DNA from: Venturia oleaginea
Lineage: Eukaryota > Ascomycota > Dothideomycetes > Venturiales > Venturiaceae
Direction: 5' to 3'
Assembly (NCBI GenBank): GCA_013176395.1
Contig: JABMLP010000014.1
Location: forward strand, 1,240,001 to 1,304,000
Length of the DNA: 64,000 bases
Shown one piece after another: positions 31,342 to 41,884 of the stretch. A program made the position numbers and the translations under genes. Numbering within the stretch: the first letter of the stretch is position 1; every line of letters starts with the position of its first letter. The notes under the pieces are model-generated. The model did no database searches and was not told the DNA's origin. It saw nothing but the letters and a program-made list of their open reading frames with translations.

Positions 31342-32506
31342 TTACTTCTTAGACTTCGCCTTTGCCTTGGCTTCATCGGGGCCCAGTTCTCGAACCCAGA
31401 CCTTGACCGCATCAGTCATGTCTGCTGGCTCCTTGCCGTCTTCGAAGCCGGGACATACACCCACAGCGAGGTACTTGCCGTCCTTCGAGAAAGATAGTGC
31501 AGCCACACTCGCAGAGTATTCTTTGTACTGCTTGATTCTCCTCTTCGCGACGCCATCCCAGATAGCCACGATCCCGTCTCCGCCTCCAGACGCGAATGTC
31601 CCATGCTGGGGCGAAAAAGCTAGCGCGTTGACGGGATACACTGTGTCGATACCGTCGATTGGTGCGCGGTGGCATTTGAATGCGTACTTCCGCGATTGTG
31701 ATTCTGGCGATGGATCGAACCAATCTACTGCCACACGTCCTTCAATGCTGGAACTCGCATATCCCGTGTCATCAGAATTGCACACCACCGCTCTCGTCAT
31801 GAATTTCATGGAGCTCTCCCGCACCTGCCACGGTTCTGCCGTTATCTTGTCTCCATTCTGGCCAGCCGCGAGTGCGAGGAGGGATTCGAGTTGGTATAGA
31901 TAGTTTTTGCGCGTTGACATTGCTACGAGCAATTTTGTTGGTGATACTGATATTGCGTACGGCTTTTCGTCGAGGGTAACTATAGCGATAGAGGTCGGTG
32001 CCGAGCGGTCTTGAGGAGATAAGACGTGGAGGTGAAGCGATTTATCCCATGATGAGCTTATGAGGAGCTGTTGCGTTGGTTCGTATGCAACTTTGTTGAC
32101 GGCATTATCGTGCTGAGACACCACTGTCTGTTCTCCAGTCGTGAGGTCTAGCCTGCGATTGTGTTAGTCACTTGCGATAAAGCATTGACCAAAGTATTTA
32201 CCTCCGGACATCCCAGTCGAGTCCTCCGGCGAAAGCTTCATTGTCGTCTTGTCCGAAGCAGACATCGAGTACTGGAGCCTGAAATTCGAACTTCTTCACC
32301 AGATTTGCACCGCCCTCTTCTTGGACGTCATATAGATATACATGCTTGTCCCATGAAGATACTAGCAGTCGAGTGGAGTTGTCCGGCGCAAACTGTAGGG
32401 AGGAAATGGCATCCGTAGGAGGATTTGAGAGTTCGTATTGTTCTGTACTTAATTAGCGAATATAAATTGGGTTCACCTCAATCCTTATTTACATACGAGA
32501 AGTCAT
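31342..32506 (-). CDS. BUB3: Bub3 spindle-checkpoint WD40 protein (353 aa)
   Basis: Three minus-strand exons: 32506-32497 (only MTS plus one base), 32442-32202 and 32152-31342. Introns have GTATGT and GTAAAT donors; phase is kept to 354 codons. It is a seven-bladed WD40 propeller with repeats ending LVSSWDKHVYLYD, AGGLDWDVRRLD, ISSSWDKSLHLH, SSIEGRVAVDWFD and ASGGGDGIVAIWDG. The EGRVAVDWFD and YPVNALAF blocks are typical of Bub3 rather than the related Rae1. The basic tail (KAKAKSKK) resembles other ascomycete Bub3 proteins. Bub3 carries Bub1 and BubR1/Mad3 to phosphorylated kinetochores. The ten-base first exon is easy to miss in automatic annotation. Confidence 0.92.
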
Positions 32507-32593
32507 TTTATTGCTCGGCCTCGTGTATGTTTATTGTTGTTGAGTTGAAGATTGACTTTGAATCTTGAGCTAATCGGGGATGTGTTTTGATTA

Positions 32594-33700
32594 ACGTGTT
32601 TCACCATTCACTTGGCCACCCCACTCACTTGGCCACCCAACCAAAAAGTCTAATCCCTTCGTACAATTATCGCGATAATGTCAACACCAACCCCCGGATC
32701 GGCTTGCAAAGAGGCTAGATTACTTCTTGCGAAGCAGAGCTTTCAAACGAATCCAAATTTAAGTCAACGTCAAATCTCAGCGTCGTACGATATTCCTCGA
32801 TCTACACTTCAGTCTCGTCTTCAAGGTGGTAAACCACGAAGCGAATCTAACCACCAAAAGAGAAAGTTACAAATACATGAAGAGCAGGCTCTGGTTCAGT
32901 GGATCCTAGAACTTGATCGACGAGGATTTCCGCCCCAAATTATCGACGTACGACGAATGGCAAACGCTTTACTCGAAAAACGCGGTAGGAATCCTCCACC
33001 GTCATTAGTCGGGAAGAACTGGGTATCCCGCTTCATCAACGCTCAGCCGGAGCTTTGTAGGAAGTGGAATCGTAAATTCCATTCACAGCGTGCAAAATGC
33101 GAAGATCCAGCGATAATCAACGCGTGGTTTCAGCGTATTGAAGAGACGCCCTCACCACCAGGTACACCCCATGGAGTAGCGCCACAGTGGACGTCAGAAA
33201 CTCCTCGTACGATAGCTCAGCTTGAGCAGCAGGCTCAGCTCGTCCGAAATCTTCTTCATCGCCAATCTCAGAGCCCAAGTAGTCAAGCAATTGGTCAACT
33301 CATCAAAGGATGTCAAGTCGCAATGAATTCAGCAGTAATACTTGCAGAAGAGAATAGGAAGCTTCGTACAGAGAACCAACGACGAAAACAGAAGCAACAG
33401 TATCGTAGACGATATATTGCATATGGAGGCGTTTTACAAGCTCAACAGGGTCAGTTCTTGGTCGAGGGATGCGAAAATACTCTAGAGATAGTGTTCAAGA
33501 TCAGGAAGTCGTCGTACGACAGCGAGCACTACCAACATGTAGTGGCTGCGGTATTCAAGGTCATAAGATTGATCGATGCCGAAATACGTAAAGAATGTAT
33601 TGTTAGAATTATTTTAATAAAAGCTGTATTGGTGGGAGGTTTATCGCACGATGACTTGAGATTTAGTGGTTGGGGTGGCCAAGTGAGTGGTGAAACACGT
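32594..33700 (+). mobile_element. pogo deletion derivative 1 (1.1 kb, TIRs and TA duplication intact)
   Basis: Perfectly matching ends ACGTGTTTCACCATTCACTT / reverse complement, with the subterminal repeat CACTTGGCCACC, and TA on both sides (32592-32593 and 33701-33702). The coding region keeps the DNA-binding half and the tail of a pogo transposase but lacks the catalytic domain. It sits 88 bp upstream of the BUB3 start codon, head-to-head with it. Confidence 0.93.
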
Positions 33701-33703
33701 TAA
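32678..33703 (+). CDS. DNA-binding remnant of pogo transposase, catalytic domain deleted (341 aa)
   Basis: Open for 341 codons. Residues about 10-55 form the psq helix-turn-helix. About 65-150 form the CENP-B-type helix-turn-helix, with VGKNWVSRFIN and CEDPAIINAWF. At that point a full transposase would enter its DDE domain; here it jumps directly to a Pro-rich linker and the C-terminal helical/coiled-coil region (AQLEQQAQLVRN..., EENRKLRTENQRR). No catalytic Asp motif remains. The frame continues through the 3' TIR, and its TAA stop is made from the target TA plus the next base. The product could bind transposon ends without cutting. Confidence 0.78.
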   Translation: MSTPTPGSACKEARLLLAKQSFQTNPNLSQRQISASYDIPRSTLQSRLQGGKPRSESNHQKRKLQIHEEQALVQWILELDRRGFPPQIIDVRRMANALLEKRGRNPPPSLVGKNWVSRFINAQPELCRKWNRKFHSQRAKCEDPAIINAWFQRIEETPSPPGTPHGVAPQWTSETPRTIAQLEQQAQLVRNLLHRQSQSPSSQAIGQLIKGCQVAMNSAVILAEENRKLRTENQRRKQKQQYRRRYIAYGGVLQAQQGQFLVEGCENTLEIVFKIRKSSYDSEHYQHVVAAVFKVIRLIDAEIRKECIVRIILIKAVLVGGLSHDDLRFSGWGGQVSGETR

Positions 33704-35010
33704 CTTACAGCCGGCTTTGTCATGCCTGTTTTCTTACTTTATCCTTCGAGGACAACGCTCCATCCCACCCTTCATATTCAACATTCATTCACATCAATCT
33801 GAATATCATAGTGCAGGCGGTCTATCAGAGGGAGCAACCCATCCAACACTTCTCGATAGCTTTCTCATTCGAACCATCGTCCTTGCTGCTGCTTCACTTG
33901 AATACACTCGTCACAGTCTCAACGAATGAGTAACGACGACTCGTTGTGACCGATTTCATGGTCCATGTGCCGGGCCTTGGTTCTTTCGAATGGTCAGGAA
34001 TGTTCAGTATTTACTGGGAAGTCCTGAAGAGTATGCAAGGCTTACTATCTGGTGAACTATTCTTCAACTTCTCCGCCACGGCCTCTATGTCTGACTTCCG
34101 TCCTGGATGAGACTATCAGCTTCTTCAATGCCTCCTAGAATAATAACATGCTCATTTTCCCAGCTTCGCCAATGCCATAGTGTGGTGCTGTCATTTTGCT
34201 CTTGAAATAACTTATGCGCCAAGTCGGTCAATCGAGCCGAATCATTTGTGCGTCCTCATGAATCCAATCTCGAGATTCGTTGAAGTTTTGAAGTTTTATT
34301 ATTTCGGTATGATTTTGTTTTCAGTTCTTGCACTATTGTCGCAGGAAGTGCACATAAGTCAAATACTATGTATATACGTCAGTCTCACCCTGGCCGAATC
34401 CGGAAATCCCATGCTCACAACACCCACGCAAGAGACGGTCAGCCTAGACCATCACCCAACTAAATGCACACTCAGTATGGCAAAATGGCTTTTTTCGTGC
34501 AACGCAGCTTTCTCACATCTCCAGCTTACCAAATGCCATGGATCTGCATGAGGACACCATGCGCACGCGACAAATGTCAAGGTTGAAGGTACGGAAATGC
34601 CAAGGCCAATCAGGCAATGTTTTCCTGGTTATATACCTGCAAAAGGAGAACTTCCAAAGGCGGTTATGAAAGCGATCTTACAAAGATTGACAAGCACCCC
34701 GTAAAGCTTGAGAGATTTGGCGCCCTAGGAAAAGCTTGTGAGAGGTGAGTGATCGCATTTCCGAAGCACCTACGACGAGCCTGCAATTTTCTTGGTTCAA
34801 ATGCAAACAAAGTAAACGATATTTCGATATTCGTCAAGACTGGAATGAGCGTAAAGGGTCCCTAAACCTAGCCGCTGCCACCCGAGCTCAATAATTCACC
34901 CCTTACATGGCCGCACAAAAGTCTACACATGCTGAATGTCGCATCTCTTTATCACTCTTTCCTTTCGTATCCCCGGCGAAAATTCCAGCTTCTCCCAGCG
35001 CACGGTATAA
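33701..35010. other. Intergenic, no gene supported
   Basis: Several frames of 70-120 codons on the plus strand without domains. Probably a mixture of decayed sequence; I see nothing definite. Confidence 0.45.
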
Positions 35011-36089
35011 TCAGATGCCACAGAAGTCACTGCTCTGTGCATTCCCTCCATATTTGCAAGAATCGCAGATACCAAGAAACTTGGCACTGACATTGCCATC
35101 ATTCAAGCATTGTATGTCGACATGTCGAAGTTTAGTGGTGAGTTTAGGCGATTCGGTGGTCAGTAATCTGATGGTTTGTCGATTATCGCAATGTATGACT
35201 GGCTTCTCGTCAAGATTACAGCCTATAGTTTCAAAAAACCTATTCCACCATAGCATTTCTCGTGCGGCCACTGAAAGAGAGAGTAACTCGGCTTCTGTAG
35301 ATGAGGTGGTGACGGTTTTCTGTTTTTTAGCTGACCATTCCACAAGACCACCGAATAGAGAGAATGTATAGCCATCTGACGAGTGGCGAGTATCACGGTC
35401 GTCGGCAAAAACTTGCATCTGAAGCTGCTACAAAAGCGTAACTCTCTGAAGATGACGTTCCAGAGTAACACAATCCGTACAATTTGGTGGTGTACAAATA
35501 GCGAAGACACTGATTGGCGGCCTCGATGTGGTCCGAGGATGGATTTTGAAGGTGCTCAGACAATAGAGAGACTGTTTTGGCTATATCAGGCCTTGTAGTT
35601 GTTGCAGCGAAGTTAATTGAGCCAATTTTTTGCTGATACGAAAAGATTTGTGAGGCTGTAGCCGTTTCTGAGTTTTTAAGAAGCTCTCTACACGGCATTG
35701 GTGACCATGTACGCTTGCAATTGGTGTTCAGATTGAAGCGCTTCACAATCTTATCGATTCACGTATCTTGTACGAGTGGAATTGACCGATTCTCGCGGTC
35801 ACGGATGAGTCGAATGCCCAAAAAGTAGCGTGGTTCACCGAGCTTTTTGATGTCGTATTTGGCGGCTAAATTGGCTTCAAATTCGTTTAGAAGATGTAGA
35901 TGTTCAGGGTAACATGCTGCAATAATATCATCAACAAAAAAGAAGACAATGAGATGACCGTTTGTAAACAGACATTCCATTCCTGGGACCGGTTTCAGGC
36001 CAAAAGATTTGATTGATGCACTGAAGTGTTTTTGCCAAAGATAGGGGACTGTTTAAGTCCATATAGGGCTCGGATGAGTCGAATGTAAC
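35011..36089 (-). pseudogene. Copia A RT (3' half) and RNase H, broken
   Basis: Downstream of the B insertion the RT resumes with LIRALYGLKQSP, then FVDDIIAA (YVDD box, here FVDD) and KKLGEPRYFLGI. A 1-bp deletion near 36040, a TGA at about 35759 and another frameshift near 35405 break the frame. RNase H follows with SSTEAELLSLS, HCDNRQTIRL and KLRHVDIQ. The frame ends prematurely after this. These are diagnostic copia RT/RNase H motifs; the protein cannot be made. Confidence 0.88.
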
Positions 36090-36297
36090 TCTTGAATGAT
36101 ACACAGTGAAAAGATGAGGAGGATTAAGGATTGCATGAGGTTCATAATGAACCGGTGACCGAGCGATAGTTATACAGATGTGATTGCTTTGAAATCAAAA
36201 GACGGGTACATGATTCCGACGGCTGTATGCCACCGATATCCACTTCGCGGCTAACTGAAATTGTGGTATCATCCAACAGCGGCTGTATCATCTAACA
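36090..36297 (-). repeat. 3' LTR of copia B
   Basis: 208 bp, begins TGTTAGATGATACAGCC on the minus strand; no difference seen from 37759-37966. Confidence 0.93.
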
Positions 36298-36351
36298 CAC
36301 CCTCTCAGGGCTAGCCTCAGGCCTGACATGACATAGACAAGTGGTGATACT

Positions 36352-37567
36352 TCAGTCCTTGGTGTTGAGGTTTGGTGAAGCCTGATTGGCTGGTTTTGGT
36401 GTGGTTGTTGGAGGTGATTTTGCCAATACCTTGATGACGTGCTCGACGTCAACCATATTGAGTTGAGATAAGAAGTTTTGATGTTGTTGAGGGCTCAGGA
36501 TTTTCGTCATTCCATCAGCGATCATCATAGCAGTGGATATCCAGATAACAATAATGAGAGAGGCTTGAACCTGTTGGCGGAGCCACATTTGGTGGATGTC
36601 GACGTGACGTAACCGAGTGACTAGTTTTGGAGATTCATGGTTCATTAGTTTGACTGTCTGCTGGTTGTCGCAGTGGATGATTGTAGGCTCTTGAGGGTTA
36701 AATCTGATAGCTTCAAAGAAGCGGTTCCACCACATCATTTCGCGTGAAGCTCCAGAAAGAGCGAGGAGTTCAGCTTCAGTGGTAGAAGTTGATACTGTTT
36801 TTTGTTTGGTGGCTCTCCAGTCAATAAGCCCACCGTAAAGGCTGAACGTGAAGCCTTCACTGCTGCGGCGGGTGGCGATATCATCGGCGAAAGATGCATC
36901 AGAATGACATGAAAAGACGTTCTCAGTTTTGAGGCCATTGAACTGAATTGAGAGGTACCGAGAGTGATATAGATAGATGATGACTTGGTCTGCGGCGTCA
37001 GAGCACTGCTGGCTGGGGTTTTGCAGATGTTCTGAAAGGAGAGAGACTGATTTGGCGATGTCGGGTCTTGTGATTGTGGCTGCGAAGTTGATAGATCCAA
37101 CCTTCTGTTGATAGACAAAGATGAACTGCGTATGCAGCGGAGACGTTGGCGTAGATTTTGTTTTTCAGCTCCTTCATTGCCTTAACTTTCAAGTCGTGCT
37201 CAACTTTTTCAATCTTGAAAACACCCAATTCGTACTCAAATTCCCACCGTTTTGCCGCGTTGTCAGGAATGCCAATTGTTGCTGGCGTAAGGCCAACGTC
37301 GACGGGTAGTGGGGCCCTTCGGAGGTACAACAGAGGTTGCTCTGTATAGGCTTGAGCAGGGGGAGGGTTCTGGGCTTGCTGAGATGGAGTAAGAGCAATA
37401 GGTTTGGGCTCAAAATCTGGATCAATGTATTCCCAAAGATTGTCGGTAATTGCTATTTGACGAATCCAATCGCGGAAGGCGTTCCACTTTGTAGGGTCCG
37501 AAAGGAAGATTTCAAGGGAGTCTCCCTTGAGCTTTGACGATGCTAATGCAGCTGACATCGTCATGGT
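36352..37567 (-). pseudogene. Copia B gag joined to RT-end/RNase H
   Basis: A gag N-terminus starts near 37567 (MTMSAALASSKLKG; DPTKWNAFRDWI resembles copia gag). It runs to about 37120 (NVSAAYA), where it meets RT-end sequence in another frame (FVYQQKVGSINFAA...RPDIAKSVSLLSEHLQ). RNase H follows with STSTTEAELLALS, HCDNQQTVKL and RLRHVDIH, and a C-terminal DGMTKIL. The junction is an internal deletion of about two thirds of pol. Confidence 0.8.
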
Positions 37568-37747
37568 GGTGGGCGGGGATCTTTTCGTATATTCCGAGAG
37601 GATGTTGGATCGATGGCAGAATCGTTGTAAACACTGAAAGATGGGCTTAATGGGACTAGCGTGTATGGGGTTTGATAGAGGGGGTTGTATCAATACACGG
37701 CGGTGAAACCAGAAAGGGTAAGGTGTGTTTACGAGGGTAGGCAAGCC

Positions 37748-37758
37748 GGGCTCATAAC
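37748..37758 (-). promoter_or_regulatory. Primer-binding site of copia B (half-tRNA iMet type)
   Basis: Directly inside the 5' LTR the minus strand reads GTTATGAGCCCGGCTTGCC. GGGCTCATAAC is the anticodon arm of initiator tRNA-Met, so priming would use the 5' half of a cleaved tRNA-iMet, as described for Drosophila copia. Confidence 0.65.
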
Positions 37759-37966
37759 TCTTGAATGATACACAGTGAAAAGATGAGGAGGATTAAGGAT
37801 TGCATGAGGTTCATAATGAACCGGTGACCGAGCGATAGTTATACAGATGTGATTGCTTTGAAATCAAAAGACGGGTACATGATTCCGACGGCTGTATGCC
37901 ACCGATATCCACTTCGCGGCTAACTGAAATTGTGGTATCATCCAACAGCGGCTGTATCATCTAACA
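37759..37966 (-). repeat. 5' LTR of copia B
   Basis: 208 bp, partner of 36090-36297, followed by the target duplication GTAAC. Confidence 0.93.
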
Positions 37967-37971
37967 GTAAC

Positions 37972-40900
37972 CCCCAATTTCGCTCGGAAAACCGTCAGGG
38001 TAGGTGATTTGCACTTGATCTTCCAATGCAGCATTAATAAACGCATTGACAACGTCAAACTGAAGCATTTCAAGCCCAAAATAAGCAATGATAGCAATCA
38101 GTGCTCGGAAGGCTCGTGCGGCAAGTGTCGTGGCCGTGGTTTCTGACCATGTGGTTTGTAGATCGCCTCGAACGACTAATCTAGCTTTATATGACACCAA
38201 AAAACCGTCGGAATCGGTCTTGTATGACCAAACCCACATCGTCGGAATAGCTGAATGGCCATCAGGCAATGAGGCTACATGTTCGAATGTGCCCTGACTC
38301 TGAATTCGTTCATATTCCTTGGTGGTGGCTGCACGGAGTTCGAGATTTTGAGGGTGACGTAACATTGCATTCCAATATTTTGGTGGTGGGGGTAGGTCAT
38401 CAATATGGACCTTTTTCTGCTGTGTAGCAAATGACAGGGCTTCTTGATGGCTTAATTTAAGACCTGAGAGGTTGTTCAGAGAAGCCATATTACTGTAATG
38501 AGTCTGTTTTCGAACACGTTTGGTGGTCAAGATCTCGTCATTTAAGATGGTCTTTGGTGGTGCAAATTCGTATGAATACGAGGACCCTGAGGGTCCATCA
38601 AATGCGGGGGGCGATTCAGTGCCAAGTCTCGATAATGGTAAAGATTGGGGAGATTAAGTTGGCGTTTCAGTAGGGCCCTGACCATCATTTGACGTTATAG
38701 GAGTACCCGTAATGACAGATGGGGTTGGTGATGGTGTTAGCAATTGACGTGAGTTCAACTCGTCAGAATTTAACTCATCAGTGCATGATTCTGGGGCAGC
38801 TTCGTCATAGTAATCAGTACTGAACGGCTGCGGTTCACCAATATGGTGATGAGTGTATGTACTCAGGGGTGAAAGAAGCTCAAGATAGTTATCCACCCTC
38901 TCAGAAACGCCGAGATCTGCATCTGAGGGTGGCGTGTAGAACTGAGTCTGGTTGAATATGACATCCCTCCCGGGTGCGGACAACGCGTTTCTGGCTTGGA
39001 ATCCATATATGATAGATATTCGTAGAGTCGAAGCCGACGTAATAGCCAATTACAGCACGCGGAGCCATCTTTTGTCCTTTGGGCACGTCTTTGATGAGTG
39101 AATAGGCTTTGCAACCGAATGGTAGTAAGTGGCGAACGTCAGGAAGATAGCCAAAAACAGCCTCGAAAGGAGTTCGCCAATCCAATGACGCATTTGGTGT
39201 CAGATTGAGCAGAACTGCAGCGTGCGGCATCGCCTGGGGCCATAAATTCTTTGGTAAATTGGCGGCCTCAATGAGGGCTCTGGCCATTGACGTAATTGTC
39301 CTACCAGCACGCTCAATTGGGCCATTTTGTGCTTGAGTTCGAGGGGCTGAGGGCTCACGAATAACACCCTCTGAACGTAACGCGTCGTCGAATTTGTCGT
39401 CATTGAATGCATCAGTTTTGCAGTACCGAATGCGAAAGCCCCAGTTTTTTGTGATAATATTAGAATGTTCATTCCAAATTTCACGAATGTGGTAGGTTCG
39501 TGAATGAGTGACCAATAGGTGGTACTTTGTAACAGTACAGACTGTATGACTGGCGTAGAGATCGTTGTTGTAGCCTTCACCCTCCTCTGACATAACGATC
39601 ATATCGAAAGATACACGTTCAAAAGGCTGTGTTGCCACCACCGATTTTTCGGTACGGCGAGAGACTTGAGAAGCCATCTTTGATAGTGCACAGGGTTCAC
39701 ATTGCACAATGGCCGTAGGCTCATTATGGTGAGTGATTGACAGCCCTGTGGTGGCTCGCTCGAGATGTTCGATTACCTTTGATGATGTATGTCCGAAAAT
39801 GTGGTGTGCCGTTTTTCCATCAATAGCTAATGGTGGTCGAGGACGAGCTGAAGTATGTGTTCTTGGCACTTTTCTGGTGATAAAAGAGCTAGATTGTGAT
39901 ACCTTAGCTCCAAGTTGACCAACTCGAGCTGGTGGCTGAATGATGACATCGAGATCTGAGTTTCTGGCTATCACCCACATAGGTCCATCACGCTCAAAAT
40001 TGATAATGACGTGGCCAGATTTTGAGACCGTATTTTGCGTGAAGTCCACCGTGTATCCTTTGTCAATGAGCTTCGAAAGGCTGACCACATTGGTGCAATA
40101 GTCTGGGCTGAATAGGACGTTTGTGAGCGATATGTGACCATGACCATGTGGCGAATTGACAGCTAGCCTCACTGAACCATGTCCCTCAACTTTAGTGGAA
40201 CCAGTACCAGACGTAATAGCTTCTCCGGGTGATGCAGGGCTTTCGTGAATGAAGATTGACTCATTATTGGTGATGTGGTCTGATGAGCCACTGTCAATGA
40301 ACCAGCAATCTCTGTAACGATTGAGAGCCCTTGTAGAGAGAGAGATGTGACTCGTAAACGCTGCAATTTCGCCAGATTTTGGCTGTTCAGGAAGCTTATC
40401 AATGACATCTTTGTAACGTGTCAAATTTCGCTTCATGGCCTCACTACCTGTGTGCAGGGCATCTCGAAACTTCTGTGTAATCTCTGAGTTTGGCTTCCAT
40501 CCTGATGGCCTCAATTTGGGTACCAAATAAGGACAATCCTTGAAAAAATGAGTGTCACCGTCGACACAAATGAGAGGCTTCCTTTTTGGGACCGAGTCAG
40601 ATTGTGCAGGACCAGATTTCGATGAAGCTGTCTGATTTGGAGCTGACTTTGGCGCTGTGTTTACTGTAGAAGTGGTGGGAGGCTTGCCATTGAGGGTATG
40701 ATCGGAGACGAATGCAGAAGCCCCTGGTCGACGTGTTGCTGTACGTGTCCGGTGGTAGGCATTGAACTCTTCTACCAATTTCGTCATTGTGGTGGGTTTC
40801 TCGTCGTTGACGAGGGGCTTCGTAATGAGTACATTCTGGTTGCGAGCCCAGTCGGTATCAACCTTGTCTAAAGCCTCTAAAAAGGCGTACAGAGGAAGGT

Positions 40901-41474
40901 CTCCGTCGACATCAGGAAGCTTCACTTTCTGTGCATCATGAAGGGCTTTGTCCCATTGAAGAAGCCATGTGTCAATATTTGAGGCTTTGAGGCCGTCCAA
41001 AACTGATAGCCATTGCTTCCTTATGGCCAACTTTCTAGCTCTTCCTGTAGGGGCTATTGCTGACTTCAAAGCGATCAACATGGCCCTAGCCGTTGTACAG
41101 TCATCAATGAGGCTGTTGTAGCTTCTAGATACCGTATTAGGAATGTCCTCGGTGGCGTCAGAAAGTAGCAACGTGAGGTTTCGAAAGGTGGTCATTTGGT
41201 GACTGTATTGCGAGTTCAGAATCGTCAGAACTGACCGTTCATCGCTAGTCAAGTTGTTGATTTCAGCGTCAGTTCTAGTTGAGGAATGAGCTGCTGTAGG
41301 AAGGATAGGTTCTGTAGGACCTGAGGGTTCATCCGGTGTCTCGTCATTCATGTACTTCCAGATCCCGATGCGTTTGGCCCTTGACTTGTGACGGGTATAC
41401 CAGTCCTCCCAGTCATTTGGAGAGTTGAGGATGATGTCCGTAACCTTTACTTGTCGTGTAGATGATACTGCCAT
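37972..41474 (-). pseudogene. Copia A gag-protease-integrase and RT start, broken
   Basis: The first 850 codons from 41474 are open. Gag covers about residues 1-260, with only a degenerate CCHC-like ICVDGDTHFFKDC. The protease has WFIDSGSSDHI. The gag-pre-integrase domain shows HHIFGHTSS and CEPCALSKM. The integrase core has FDMIV, a D in CKTDAF and E in QAQNGPIERAG. A 1-bp insertion near 38975 shifts the frame; a TAA at 38654 then interrupts the linker. RT starts near 38400 (WNAMLRHP...MWVWSYKTD, ...FDVVNAFINAAL) and is cut at 37972 by element B. Confidence 0.9.
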
Positions 41475-41680
41475 GGCCTTTGGTGGCTCGAATGGCTTCA
41501 GAATGATAGAATGGTCGTTTCGTGTGTCCGCGGATGTGTTACTGAATTGCGGGCAGAATAGTCGAAATATTACCGAGTCTGGTTTAGCGCTTGATCACTA
41601 AGGTGAAATCACACGGCGGTGAACCCAAAGCAGTTTAGCGTCTAGTGAGTAATCGGTGTGTTAACGAAATGTGCAAGGCC

Positions 41681-41691
41681 GGGCTCATAAC
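41681..41691 (-). promoter_or_regulatory. Primer-binding site of copia A (half-tRNA iMet type)
   Basis: Same GTTATGAGCCCGG motif as in copia B, adjoining the putative LTR end. It supports the placement of the LTR boundary at 41692. Confidence 0.6.
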
Positions 41692-41848
41692 TGTTGGGAA
41701 GCTACAAACTCACGAACTACACGAATACGAGCTTCAAAAGATAATGAATTGCATGCCTTCAAAAGCTAGGAATCTACAGCAAATTTAAGTCATTTGAGTA
41801 CCCTCAATTCATGCATTGATGCATGAACTTTGATGCATCAAGTACACA
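41692..41848 (-). repeat. Putative 5' LTR of copia A (157 bp)
   Basis: Minus strand begins TGTGTACTTGATGCATC and ends CTTCCCAACA next to the primer-binding site. The outer boundary is inferred from TG...CA and from transposase-like sequence starting about 40 bp beyond; no second LTR is present to prove it. Confidence 0.5.
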
Positions 41849-41884
41849 TCAGAAACGCGGTCTTGAAACGATCCTGAAACCCAA

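Larger units (their letters stand above)
36090..37966 (-). mobile_element. Copia element B, non-autonomous, with seemingly identical LTRs (1877 bp)
   Basis: Two 208-bp LTRs that look identical (36090-36297 and 37759-37966) are flanked by target duplication GTAAC (36085-36089 and 37967-37971). Inside, a gag start is fused to the last part of RT plus RNase H; protease, integrase and most of RT are deleted. It is inserted in the RT of copia A between codons for GGY and IRL. Identical LTRs mean that the insertion is young. Confidence 0.93.
35011..41848 (-). mobile_element. Ty1/copia element A, decayed, 3' LTR missing
   Basis: Minus strand: a putative 157-bp 5' LTR (41848-41692), a primer-binding site, gag-protease-integrase, RT and RNase H in copia order, split by copia element B. 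At least two frameshifts and two nonsense codons. The RNase H end at 35.0 kb is followed by no recognisable LTR, so the 3' end is lost. Confidence 0.88.

Noticed and set aside
31342..32506. Annotating the WD40 gene as RAE1
   Set aside because: Rae1 is the closest paralogue, but the EGRVAVDWFD and YPVNALAF blocks and the length fit Bub3 better.
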